Shown here: one piece after another, positions 16,725 through 24,236 of the stretch | How the letters are laid out: each line of letters starts with the position of its first letter | Numbering within the stretch: the stretch's first letter is position 1 | DNA from: Barnesiella merdipullorum | GTDB taxonomy: Bacteria; Bacteroidota; Bacteroidia; Bacteroidales; Barnesiellaceae | Direction of reading: 5' to 3' | Length of the DNA: 64,000 nucleotides | NCBI GenBank assembly: GCA_019116365.1 | Contig: DXBT01000008.1 | Span: 1 to 64,000 of the forward strand | The notes under the pieces: generated by a model | What the model saw: the letters and a program-made list of their open reading frames with translations, nothing else | Told to the model about the DNA's origin: nothing | Database searches by the model: none | Program-made: the position numbers and the translations under genes

Positions 16725-18845
16725 TTACAATAAATCTACTCTACCGTTTACTTCGGTCAACACATTCTTGGCAATCGACGGGCTTACCTCGGCATAGTGC
16801 GAGAACGACATCGTCGAGGTGGCACGACCCGATGTGATGGTACGCAGGGCAGTTACATAACCGAACATTTCGGCCAGAGGTGCCGTTGCTTTCACAATGC
16901 GGGCGCCCGAGCGGCTCGACTCCATACCTTCGATTTGGCCACGACGTTTGTTCAAGTCGGAGATTACATCACCCATGCTCTCTTCGGGGGTTACTACCTC
17001 GATCTTCATGATGGGCTCCAGCAATACGGGACCTGCTTTCTCGCAAGCTTTCTTGAAGGCTTGGATGGCACAGAGTTCGAACGACAACTGGTCAGAGTCA
17101 ACGGGGTGGAACGAACCATCGAGTACGGTAACCTTGAGGCTGTCAACCGGGAAGCCGGCCAATACACCGTTCTTCATTGCGGTAGTGAAACCTTTCTGGA
17201 TCGAGGGGATAAACTCTTTAGGAATGTTACCACCTTTTACTTCATCGACGAATTCCAGACCGGCCTCTTCGCGGGTCGAGGGTTCTACACGCACGATGAT
17301 ATCGGCGAACTTACCACGACCACCCGTCTGTTTCTTGAATACCTCGCGGAGCTCAACCGGTTTGGTGATAGCCTCTTTGTAGGTAACTTGGGGACGACCT
17401 TGGTTACATTCTACCTTGAACTCACGTTTCAGACGGTCGATGATGATTTCCAGGTGGAGCTCACCCATACCGCTGATAACGGTTTGTCCGGTCTCTTCGT
17501 TAGTAGCTACGGTGAAGGTAGGATCCTCTTCGGCCAGTTTCTGCAGACCGATACCCAGCTTGTCGAGGTCTTTCTGAGTCTTGGGCTCTACGGCGATACC
17601 GATCACAGGTGCGGGGAAGTCCATAGCCTCGAGTACGATGGGAGCGTCTTCGGCACACAAGGTATCACCGGTGCGGATATCTTTGAATCCTACGCCAGCA
17701 CCTATATCGCCACAGTCGATCGACTCTTTGGGATTTTGTTTGTTGGAGTGCATCTGGAACAGACGCGATACACGCTCTTTCTTACCCGAACGGGAGTTGA
17801 GCACGTAAGAACCGGCTACGATTTCGCCCGAATATACACGGAAGAAGCAGAGACGGCCTACATAGGGGTCGGTTGCAATCTTGAAGGCCAGGGCACACAT
17901 GGGCTCTGAGAAGGAGGGGTGACGTACCACTTCTTTCTCGGGGTCGTTCATGTCGTGACCTACTACAGCCGGCGTATCAACGGGGCTGGGCAAGAATGCG
18001 CACACGGCATCGAGCAGCGGTTGTACACCTTTGTTCTTGAACGAAGAACCACAAATCATAGGAACGATTTGCATGGCCAGGGTACCTTTGCGGATGGCGC
18101 GAACGATCTCTTCTTCGGTAATCGTCGAGGGATCGGCGAAGTATTTTTCCATCAGCTCGTCGTCGCACTCGGCAATCTTCTCGAGCATTTTGTCTCTCCA
18201 CTCGTCGCACTCGGCTTTCATATTGTCGGGGATCTCCTCCATGTTATAGTCGGCACCCATTGTTTCGTCGTGCCAGTAGATGGCTTTCATACGAATGAGG
18301 TCAACTACGCCTTTGAAGGTCTCCTCAGCACCGATAGGTACTTGGATGGGGCAAGGATTTGCGCCCAGCACGTCTTTCAACTGACGAACCACTTCAAAGA
18401 AGTTGGCACCCGAGCGGTCCATTTTGTTTACATAACCGATACGGGGTACATTGTATTTGTCGGCCTGGCGCCATACTGTTTCAGATTGGGGCTCAACACC
18501 ACCTACTGCACAGAATGTAGCCACAGCACCATCGAGTACACGCAACGAGCGCTCTACCTCTACCGTAAAGTCAACGTGCCCCGGAGTATCGATCAGGTTG
18601 ATTTTATATTTTTCGCCTTTGTAATTCCAGAAAGCGGTTGTAGCGGCCGACGTAATCGTGATACCGCGCTCTTGCTCCTGTTCCATCCAGTCCATGGTAG
18701 CGGCACCGTCGTGTACCTCGCCGATTTTGTGAGTCAACCCGGTGTAGTACAGAATACGTTCCGAAGTCGTTGTCTTACCGGCATCGATGTGTGCCATAAT
18801 ACCAATGTTTCTGGTATATTTCAAATGAGCGTCAGATTTTGCCAT
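16725..18845 (-). CDS. fusA: elongation factor G
   Basis: A 706-residue EF-G, the translocation GTPase. The G domain shows AHIDAGKTTTSERILYYTG (P-loop), the switch region GAATMDWMEQEQERGITITS, DTPGHVDF and YVNKMDRSGANF. Domains II-V follow, with GMGELHLEIIIDRLKREF in domain III and the Gly-rich loop region of domain IV. The gene lies in the str cluster between rpsG and rpsJ. Full length and intact. Confidence 0.98.
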   Translation of the reverse strand: MAKSDAHLKYTRNIGIMAHIDAGKTTTSERILYYTGLTHKIGEVHDGAATMDWMEQEQERGITITSAATTAFWNYKGEKYKINLIDTPGHVDFTVEVERSLRVLDGAVATFCAVGGVEPQSETVWRQADKYNVPRIGYVNKMDRSGANFFEVVRQLKDVLGANPCPIQVPIGAEETFKGVVDLIRMKAIYWHDETMGADYNMEEIPDNMKAECDEWRDKMLEKIAECDDELMEKYFADPSTITEEEIVRAIRKGTLAMQIVPMICGSSFKNKGVQPLLDAVCAFLPSPVDTPAVVGHDMNDPEKEVVRHPSFSEPMCALAFKIATDPYVGRLCFFRVYSGEIVAGSYVLNSRSGKKERVSRLFQMHSNKQNPKESIDCGDIGAGVGFKDIRTGDTLCAEDAPIVLEAMDFPAPVIGIAVEPKTQKDLDKLGIGLQKLAEEDPTFTVATNEETGQTVISGMGELHLEIIIDRLKREFKVECNQGRPQVTYKEAITKPVELREVFKKQTGGRGKFADIIVRVEPSTREEAGLEFVDEVKGGNIPKEFIPSIQKGFTTAMKNGVLAGFPVDSLKVTVLDGSFHPVDSDQLSFELCAIQAFKKACEKAGPVLLEPIMKIEVVTPEESMGDVISDLNKRRGQIEGMESSRSGARIVKATAPLAEMFGYVTALRTITSGRATSTMSFSHYAEVSPSIAKNVLTEVNGRVDLL

Positions 18846-18870
18846 TTTCTTTATTCCTTATTTTATTCAA

Positions 18871-19347
18871 TTAAAATCTAAAATGAGCGAATGCACGGTT
18901 GGCTTCGGCCATCTTGTGCATATCTTCTTTACGTTTGAATGCACCACCCTGCTCGTTGAAAGCATCGACAATCTCGGCAGCCAATTTGTCGGCCATCGTT
19001 TTGCCACCTCTCTTACGAGAATAGATAATAAGATTTTTCATTGAAATAGATTCCTTACGATCGGGGCGGATTTCCGTAGGTACTTGGAAAGTAGCACCAC
19101 CCACACGGCGAGACTTAACCTCTACTTGAGGTGTAATATTTTCCAGGGCTTTCTTCCAGATCTCGAGGGCCGATTTCTCCTCGTTGGGCAATTTCGATTT
19201 CGCAATCTCCAGTGCACTGTAGAAAATAGAGTAGGCAATACTTTTCTTGCCATCATACATCAAGTGGTTTACAAATTTCGAAACCCTTACATCATTGAAC
19301 ACGGGATCGGGTAATACGACCCGTTTCTTTGGTTTTGCTTTTCTCAT
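18871..19347 (-). CDS. rpsG: 30S ribosomal protein S7
   Basis: A 158-residue uS7, which nucleates the 30S head and contacts the E-site tRNA. MRKAKPKKRVVLPDPVFNDV, KFVNHLMYDGKKSIAYSIFY and RRVGGATFQVPTEIRPDRKE are conserved. It is separated from rpsL by 169 nt in which no ORF or consensus promoter is evident. Confidence 0.98.
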   Translation of the reverse strand: MRKAKPKKRVVLPDPVFNDVRVSKFVNHLMYDGKKSIAYSIFYSALEIAKSKLPNEEKSALEIWKKALENITPQVEVKSRRVGGATFQVPTEIRPDRKESISMKNLIIYSRKRGGKTMADKLAAEIVDAFNEQGGAFKRKEDMHKMAEANRAFAHFRF

Positions 19348-19516
19348 TTTTTACAATAAATTGTCGTTCTTGTTTTTGGTTGCTGTTCTTTACATCTTCA
19401 ACGAAATCCGCCGATTTCATTTACTCAACCCAATCAGCCTATCCAATAAACGCGAACCAGTGTTTGACACTAATTCTTTTTAATTCTCTGTGCTGGCTTT
19501 TTATAAAAGGTGTCGA

Positions 19517-19921
19517 TTATTTCTTACCTTTTGCGGCAGGTGCAGCTCCTGCTTTAGGTCTCTTGGCGCCATATTTCGAGCGACGTTGTGTGCGGCCACC
19601 TACACCGGCAGTATCCAACGTACCACGTACAATGTGATAACGTACACCAGGGAGGTCTTTCACACGACCGCCACGTACAAGCACGATCGAGTGCTCTTGC
19701 AGGTTGTGACCTTCACCGGGGATGTAAGAGTTCACCTCTTTTCCGTTGGTTAAACGTACACGAGCAACTTTACGCATGGCAGAGTTAGGTTTCTTAGGAG
19801 TCGTCGTGTAAACTCTCACGCATACACCACGTCTTTGGGGACATGAATCCAATGCGGGAGATTTACTCTTGTCTTCCAATACAACCCGTCCTTTTCTTAC
19901 TAATTGTTGAATCGTAGGCAT
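19517..19921 (-). CDS. rpsL: 30S ribosomal protein S12
   Basis: A 134-residue uS12 of the decoding centre and first gene of the 33-gene cluster. TTPKKPNSAMRKVARVRLT has the conserved Lys pair, and RGGRVKDLPGVRYHIVRG the second resistance-associated segment; both are wild type by eye, so no streptomycin-resistance change is seen. A short Ala/Lys tail (KAGAAPAAKGKK) is lineage-typical. A consensus promoter lies 145-176 nt upstream. Confidence 0.98.
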   Translation of the reverse strand: MPTIQQLVRKGRVVLEDKSKSPALDSCPQRRGVCVRVYTTTPKKPNSAMRKVARVRLTNGKEVNSYIPGEGHNLQEHSIVLVRGGRVKDLPGVRYHIVRGTLDTAGVGGRTQRRSKYGAKRPKAGAAPAAKGKK

Positions 19922-20065
19922 TTCTTAGAACTTTTTTTAATAAATCTTTTTACTTATAATTTTCCTTCTTATTCTCTCTGTCCAAGACACCAAAACCGGC
20001 CATTACTTTCACATAATCAGTCGATTATATAAAGGCATTGACCTTTTAAGGCATCAAAAGTGGTG

Positions 20066-20097
20066 CAAAGATAATTACTAAATCATTAAAAACCAAA
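20066..20097 (-). promoter_or_regulatory. promoter of the str-S10-spc-alpha cluster
   Basis: On the minus strand, TTTG (20097-20094), 20 nt, then TATCTTTG (20073-20066), a full match to TTTG-N19-21-TAnnTTTG. Predicted start near 20059 gives a ~138-nt 5' leader to rpsL. No equally good promoter was noticed between rpsL and rplQ, so this may drive the whole 18-kb cluster. Confidence 0.85.
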
Positions 20098-20174
20098 CGA
20101 ATTGGAATTATTTTTCGCCTTTTTATCTTTATGTCACGGGCTTTTGACCATTGCGATTTATCTTCTCTCCCTTT

Positions 20175-20723
20175 TTACTCAAAGGTCTCGATTTCGTCGA
20201 AGCCGAGGCCTTTCATATCTTTGGGCGAAAGCAGCATCTCCTCGGGCTTTATCGGCCACTCGACACCTACCTGCGGATCGTTGTACATGAGCGTGGCCTC
20301 GTGTTGCGGGGCATACACGTTATCGACCTTGTAGCAGAACTGGGCGGTCTCGCTCAACACGGCAAAGCCATGGGCAAAACCGCGCGGCACGAAGAGCTGA
20401 CGTTTGTTCTCGTCCGACAACTCTACTCCTATATACTGACCAAACGTGGGTGAGGAGCGACGCAAATCGACAATTACATCATACACACGGCCTTGGGTCA
20501 CACGCACCAGCTTGGCTTGTGAGTACTCCCCCTTTTGGAAGTGAAGACCGCGCAACACGCCAAAACTCGACCGTGACTCGTTGTCTTGAATAAAATCGAC
20601 CGGCCCTACATACTTATCGAACAACTCTTTTTTGTAGCTCTCCATAAAATAGCCCCGACTGTCGCCAAACACTTGCGGCTCAATAACAAAGGCTCCTTTT
20701 AACTTTTGCTCTATAAAATTCAT
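20175..20723 (-). CDS. rfbC: dTDP-4-dehydrorhamnose 3,5-epimerase
   Basis: A 182-residue RmlC-type cupin. The catalytic His lies in VLRGLHFQKGEYSQAKLVRV, and the second His and Tyr in FVPRGFAHGFAVLSETAQFCYK. It makes dTDP-4-dehydro-L-rhamnose, a precursor of rhamnose in surface glycans. Start at 20723 (MNFIEQKLKG) because the upstream Met at 20747 would overlap a -7 box TACCTTTG at 20752-20745. rfbA, rfbB and rfbD are not in the window, so it acts with partners encoded elsewhere. It is 120 nt after the AsnB-like gene and may also be reached by that transcript. Confidence 0.93.
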   Translation of the reverse strand: MNFIEQKLKGAFVIEPQVFGDSRGYFMESYKKELFDKYVGPVDFIQDNESRSSFGVLRGLHFQKGEYSQAKLVRVTQGRVYDVIVDLRRSSPTFGQYIGVELSDENKRQLFVPRGFAHGFAVLSETAQFCYKVDNVYAPQHEATLMYNDPQVGVEWPIKPEEMLLSPKDMKGLGFDEIETFE

Positions 20724-20744
20724 CCTGTTTGTTTTTTGTGCCTG

Positions 20745-20752
20745 CAAAGGTA
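20745..20752 (-). promoter_or_regulatory. -7 box upstream of rfbC
   Basis: TACCTTTG on the minus strand matches TAnnTTTG and ends 21 nt before the rfbC start. No TTTG is found 19-21 nt upstream, so only half of the promoter consensus is satisfied. Confidence 0.5.
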
Positions 20753-20843
20753 GTGAAAACCAAGGGAAAAAGTATTACAGAGTTCTACTTATTTTCATCG
20801 AGAATCGTTTATTCTCTGTCTCTTACCAACGGCTCAAACCCCA

Positions 20844-22532
20844 TCAAGAGAGTGCTTTCAATTGCAGGCACAGGGAGAGTAGCTTCCACATCTTGGCCGG
20901 GTGGGTAAAGGGCTCTTCGTCGCCATGCCGCCAAGCCCGTTCCAAGCGGGTGTGATCGAACCATTCGGCCACTCGGCCATATCGCAGGTCGAGCACCACC
21001 TCATCGGCCCAATGTTTCAACTCGTCGGGCAACGACGGCTCTTCGGCCTCATCGTCCGGAGCCAATCTCACCCTTGCCGGCAGCACAGGGGCAACGACCT
21101 TTTGGTCAAACCACTGTTTACGGGCCTTGCCCGACGGAACCCCCTCGGCAAAGGCAAAGGCAATCTCTATCAAATTATGGTTCAAGAAGGCGTTGCGTAT
21201 CTGCACCCCGTAATACATACTCATTTTATCGATACTCCGCAGCAGATGGGGAATACGCTCGTAGCACAAATCGCAGAACTTCAAGTGGGCGTTCTCCGAC
21301 TCGAACAGACGCCGATACCGGGGCTTCTGTGCCAGTCGTCGAAAATCGGCCGACAGCACCTCCGAAGGAACCAACGACGAATAACTATCGCCCGGCAGCC
21401 AAGAGCCTCCCAGAAAATGAACCAGCCCCCACCCACCACTAATCACGGCCAGACCTCGCTTGCGCATGACCCGAAAGAAGGCCGAGTCGGCAACCATTCC
21501 CAGCCCATCAATAGGCTCTTCTTGCCAACGGGCCAGGTAATCGAGTTCCTTGAGCATCATCGTTGGGGTAATGGGAACCTGCTCAAGAGGCAAGGCCGTC
21601 TCTGAAAGTTGCTCGGCACCCCACAGCACACCGCTATGATGCAGTTTGCCGTGGTAGTGCATGTAGCTTTTCAAATAGCGGGGCGACTCCACTCCCTTCA
21701 TCAGCGCGATATAGAGGGCCGACTCCAACCCGCCGTCGAGCGAGAGCCCCTTCGACATCTCGCCCATGAGACTATACCCCACACTACGGTGCAATTGGGC
21801 GACAAAGGCCTCGGCCATTGCCTCGGGCGACTCGCTTCGCCAGCCTTCGACCCGCTTCTCAAACTCATACCACCGCTTCTCGACCAGCGAATAACCATTG
21901 TAGCGCAACAGAAAACCGGCCGGCAACTGATGCACCCCCTCCCAAAATGTTTCGTAGGGGCTGCCATAGGTCGAATAGGCCAGATACCCGGCCCACCGCT
22001 CGGCCGACAGCAGCGGGCGGATGCCTGCGGCAAAGAGGGCGCGCACCTCTGAAGCAAAATAGAGATTACCCCGATGGGTCGCATAATAGAGCGGTTTGAT
22101 GCCGAATCGGTCGCGGCACAACAGCAACTCTTCGGAGAATCGATTATAAATCACAATGGAAAAATAACCTTCGAAACGCTCGAAGCAACCATCGCCCCAA
22201 CGGTCATAGGCCTTGGCAATTACCTCGCACATGCATCCGCAGGAAAACGTATAATAATTGGCAAGCCTGTCGCGCACCTCGCCATAGTTGAAAATCTCGC
22301 CATCGAGCATCACCACCAGCCCCGTATCCCGGTCTTCAAAAGGTTGACTCGAAACCCGAACAGGATCGATCGTACTCCTGCGATTGTGCATCAGCCCCAC
22401 CCGGGCATCGACAAACGACGAGACCCACTCCACGGGAGTCTCCCTACCTCGATGATTCTGGGCCTCGGCCATGTGCCGCAATACCCGTTCCAGCTGTTCT
22501 ACCTCACCTACGATTCCCGACAAACCGCTCAT
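20844..22532 (-). CDS. asparagine synthetase-like protein with altered active sites
   Basis: A 562-residue protein laid out like AsnB: an N-terminal class II glutaminase domain (1 to ~200) and a C-terminal adenylating domain. The catalytic Cys2 is Ser: it begins MSGLSGIVGE where AsnB has MCGIAGI. The PP-loop SGGLDSS reads DGGLESA at residues 266-272, replacing the first Ser, the Asp and the last Ser. Fold markers remain, such as VVMLDGEIFNYGEVRDRL and CRDRFGIKPLYYA. Glutaminase activity is unlikely and ATP chemistry doubtful. It is probably co-transcribed with the acyl-carrier-like gene 28 nt upstream. Possible roles are a pseudoenzyme scaffold, an amidotransferase-derived glycan modifier, or a decaying gene, though the frame is fully open. 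Confidence 0.8.
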   Translation of the reverse strand: MSGLSGIVGEVEQLERVLRHMAEAQNHRGRETPVEWVSSFVDARVGLMHNRRSTIDPVRVSSQPFEDRDTGLVVMLDGEIFNYGEVRDRLANYYTFSCGCMCEVIAKAYDRWGDGCFERFEGYFSIVIYNRFSEELLLCRDRFGIKPLYYATHRGNLYFASEVRALFAAGIRPLLSAERWAGYLAYSTYGSPYETFWEGVHQLPAGFLLRYNGYSLVEKRWYEFEKRVEGWRSESPEAMAEAFVAQLHRSVGYSLMGEMSKGLSLDGGLESALYIALMKGVESPRYLKSYMHYHGKLHHSGVLWGAEQLSETALPLEQVPITPTMMLKELDYLARWQEEPIDGLGMVADSAFFRVMRKRGLAVISGGWGLVHFLGGSWLPGDSYSSLVPSEVLSADFRRLAQKPRYRRLFESENAHLKFCDLCYERIPHLLRSIDKMSMYYGVQIRNAFLNHNLIEIAFAFAEGVPSGKARKQWFDQKVVAPVLPARVRLAPDDEAEEPSLPDELKHWADEVVLDLRYGRVAEWFDHTRLERAWRHGDEEPFTHPAKMWKLLSLCLQLKALS

Positions 22533-22560
22533 AATCTATCGCCTCCTCTCTCGCGTGCAA

Positions 22561-22806
22561 TTAATGTTCACACTTCAAACCAGGAGCGCACACCCGTTGA
22601 AACAGTTCGCCCAGCGTTCCCGTGGCCGAAAAATCCTCGGGAGTCACCTCGACATGATACTCCTCCTCGAGCATCATCGCCAGCGATACCTCAAATAAAA
22701 AATTCCACTCTTTCAACCCCTTGTATCGAGTCTCCAAAGTCAGCGAATCCCGATTGGTCCGGTACAGCATACCGGCAACCAGTTGCACAAAACGATTTTT
22801 CTCCAT
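22561..22806 (-). CDS. acyl carrier protein-like, lacking the phosphopantetheine serine
   Basis: An 81-residue protein with ACP-like layout: LTLETRYKGLKEW, then the helix-II region LFEVSLAMMLEEEYHVEVTP, then FSATGTLGELFQRV. In this ACP subfamily helix II begins W-D-S-L, where Ser carries the 4'-phosphopantetheine. Here the codons read W34-N35-F36-L37, so the attachment Ser is Phe and the preceding Asp is Asn. The start at 22806 (MEKNRFVQLV) gives the usual ~80-residue length. It precedes the equally altered AsnB-like gene and probably shares its transcript. No TAnnTTTG promoter is visible upstream on this strand. Confidence 0.72.
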   Translation of the reverse strand: MEKNRFVQLVAGMLYRTNRDSLTLETRYKGLKEWNFLFEVSLAMMLEEEYHVEVTPEDFSATGTLGELFQRVCAPGLKCEH

Positions 22807-22884
22807 ATACTCTTTTTCCCCATAAACGACCACACCGCTTCATTTGTTCAATAGGCGCCATCGGGGGAATAGATACCCCCAGAT

Positions 22885-22916
22885 TTTGATTTTCCATAAG
22901 ATTTACATTACCTTTG
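22885..22916 (+). promoter_or_regulatory. promoter of the GlmU-family gene
   Basis: TTTG (22885-22888), 20 nt, then TACCTTTG (22909-22916), a full consensus match; start expected near 22923, 19 nt before the ATG. Just upstream GGGGG (22863-22867) and CCCCC (22876-22880) can form a small hairpin. Confidence 0.8.
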
Positions 22917-22941
22917 GTCTATCAATCAATTATACACGATT

Positions 22942-24135
22942 ATGAAAAATATCATTCTCTTCGACATCGACCAGCAGCATTTCGAATTGCTGCCCCTGGC
23001 GTTTACCCGGCCCATCGCCGACATACGCATAGGTATCCTCACCATACGCGAGAAGTGGGAGCGCCTGCTGCCCGGCACCTACTCCTACCTCACCCCCGAA
23101 TATATGGCCGCGAAATACCCGGCAACTTTTGCCCCCGACAACCTGTTTATTGCCAGCCACCTCATCCCCAACGAGTCGCTGGTTCGACAAATCGACGCGC
23201 TCCAGCCCGGCGAGGCTCTCACCGATCAAGATACACTCATCGCCTTCCGCGGCAGCGAGGCCGACTTTCGCGAAGGTCGCTACACGACCAGCCTTGCCTG
23301 CGACCAGAGCCCCCGCTATGTTCATCATCTCTACGACATCTTCCTGCTCAACGGCGAATGTCTCGAAGCCGACTTCCGCCTCATCACCCACGGGCGCACC
23401 AGCCAACCCCTCAGCCCGTCAAACCGCGTTATCGGCGACCCCTGCTACCCCGACGGCACCCCCAAGATATTCCTCGAGCCCGGAGCCAAAGCCGAGTGCG
23501 CCATCTTCAACGTGACCAACGGGCCCATCTACCTGGGGGCCGACAGCGAGGTGATGGAAGGCAGCTGCATACGAGCCCCCTTTGCCGCCTGTGAACATGC
23601 GTATGTCAACATGGGTGCCAAGATTTATGGTGCCACCACTCTGGGCCCTTACTGCAAAGTGGGTGGCGAGCTGAACAACGTAGTGATGTTTGGCTTCTCC
23701 AACAAGGCACACGACGGATTCCTGGGCAATGCCGTCATTGGCGAATGGTGCAACCTGGGTGCCGGAGCCGTAGCCTCGAACCTCAAGAACGATTACAGCG
23801 AAATAAAACTGTGGAACTATCCCACCCGCCGATTCCTGCGCACACACCTGCAATTCTGCGGACTCATCATGGGCGACCACTCCAAGGCGGGCATCAACAC
23901 CATGTTCAACACCGCCACGGTGATAGGCGTGGGTGTCAACATTCACGGTGCCGGATTCCCCCGCAATTTCGTCGCTTCGTTCAGCGAAGGCGGCACCGCC
24001 GGATTTACCGACGTGCAACTGCCCAAGTTCTATGCCATTGCCGAGAAGATGATGGCTCGCCGGGGCCGCTCTCTCACCGAGGCCGACAAAACCATATTCG
24101 AGGCCATCTACAACCTGGCTGAGCAATTAAAATAG
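22942..24135 (+). CDS. GlmU-family sugar nucleotidyl/acetyltransferase (Bacteroidota type)
   Basis: A 397-residue protein. It opens MKNIILFDIDQQHFELLPLA with FTRPIADIRIGILTIREKWE, typical of the divergent GlmU-like family of Bacteroidota (TIGR03991), thought to provide UDP-GlcNAc pyrophosphorylase and/or GlcN-1-P acetyltransferase functions where a classical GlmU is missing. The C-terminal half is a left-handed beta-helix with hexapeptide repeats: GPIYLGADSEVMEGSCIRAP, HAYVNMGAKIYGATTLGPYC and the later VIGEWCNLGAGAVASNLKND. It ends in TAG. It is divergent from the ACP-like gene and has its own promoter. Confidence 0.88.
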   Translation: MKNIILFDIDQQHFELLPLAFTRPIADIRIGILTIREKWERLLPGTYSYLTPEYMAAKYPATFAPDNLFIASHLIPNESLVRQIDALQPGEALTDQDTLIAFRGSEADFREGRYTTSLACDQSPRYVHHLYDIFLLNGECLEADFRLITHGRTSQPLSPSNRVIGDPCYPDGTPKIFLEPGAKAECAIFNVTNGPIYLGADSEVMEGSCIRAPFAACEHAYVNMGAKIYGATTLGPYCKVGGELNNVVMFGFSNKAHDGFLGNAVIGEWCNLGAGAVASNLKNDYSEIKLWNYPTRRFLRTHLQFCGLIMGDHSKAGINTMFNTATVIGVGVNIHGAGFPRNFVASFSEGGTAGFTDVQLPKFYAIAEKMMARRGRSLTEADKTIFEAIYNLAEQLK

Positions 24136-24183
24136 TGCATAAAAAAACAGAATTGGACTAAATTACAAAAAAACAGCGCCCTA

Positions 24184-24217
24184 CTTGTATAATCAATCGC
24201 AGGAAATAATATATTTG
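24184..24217 (+). promoter_or_regulatory. probable promoter of the M6 protease gene
   Basis: A -7 box TATATTTG (24210-24217) matches TAnnTTTG; CTTG (24184-24187) lies 22 nt upstream, one base off in sequence and slightly wide in spacing. The start codon follows 19 nt after the -7 box. Confidence 0.55.
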
Positions 24218-24236
24218 CAATAGAATCATCACACTC

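Noticed and set aside
22863..22880. GGGGG/CCCCC hairpin before the GlmU-family promoter
   Set aside because: Five G-C pairs only, no T-tract, and no repeat elsewhere; it may be chance, so it is mentioned only under the promoter entry.
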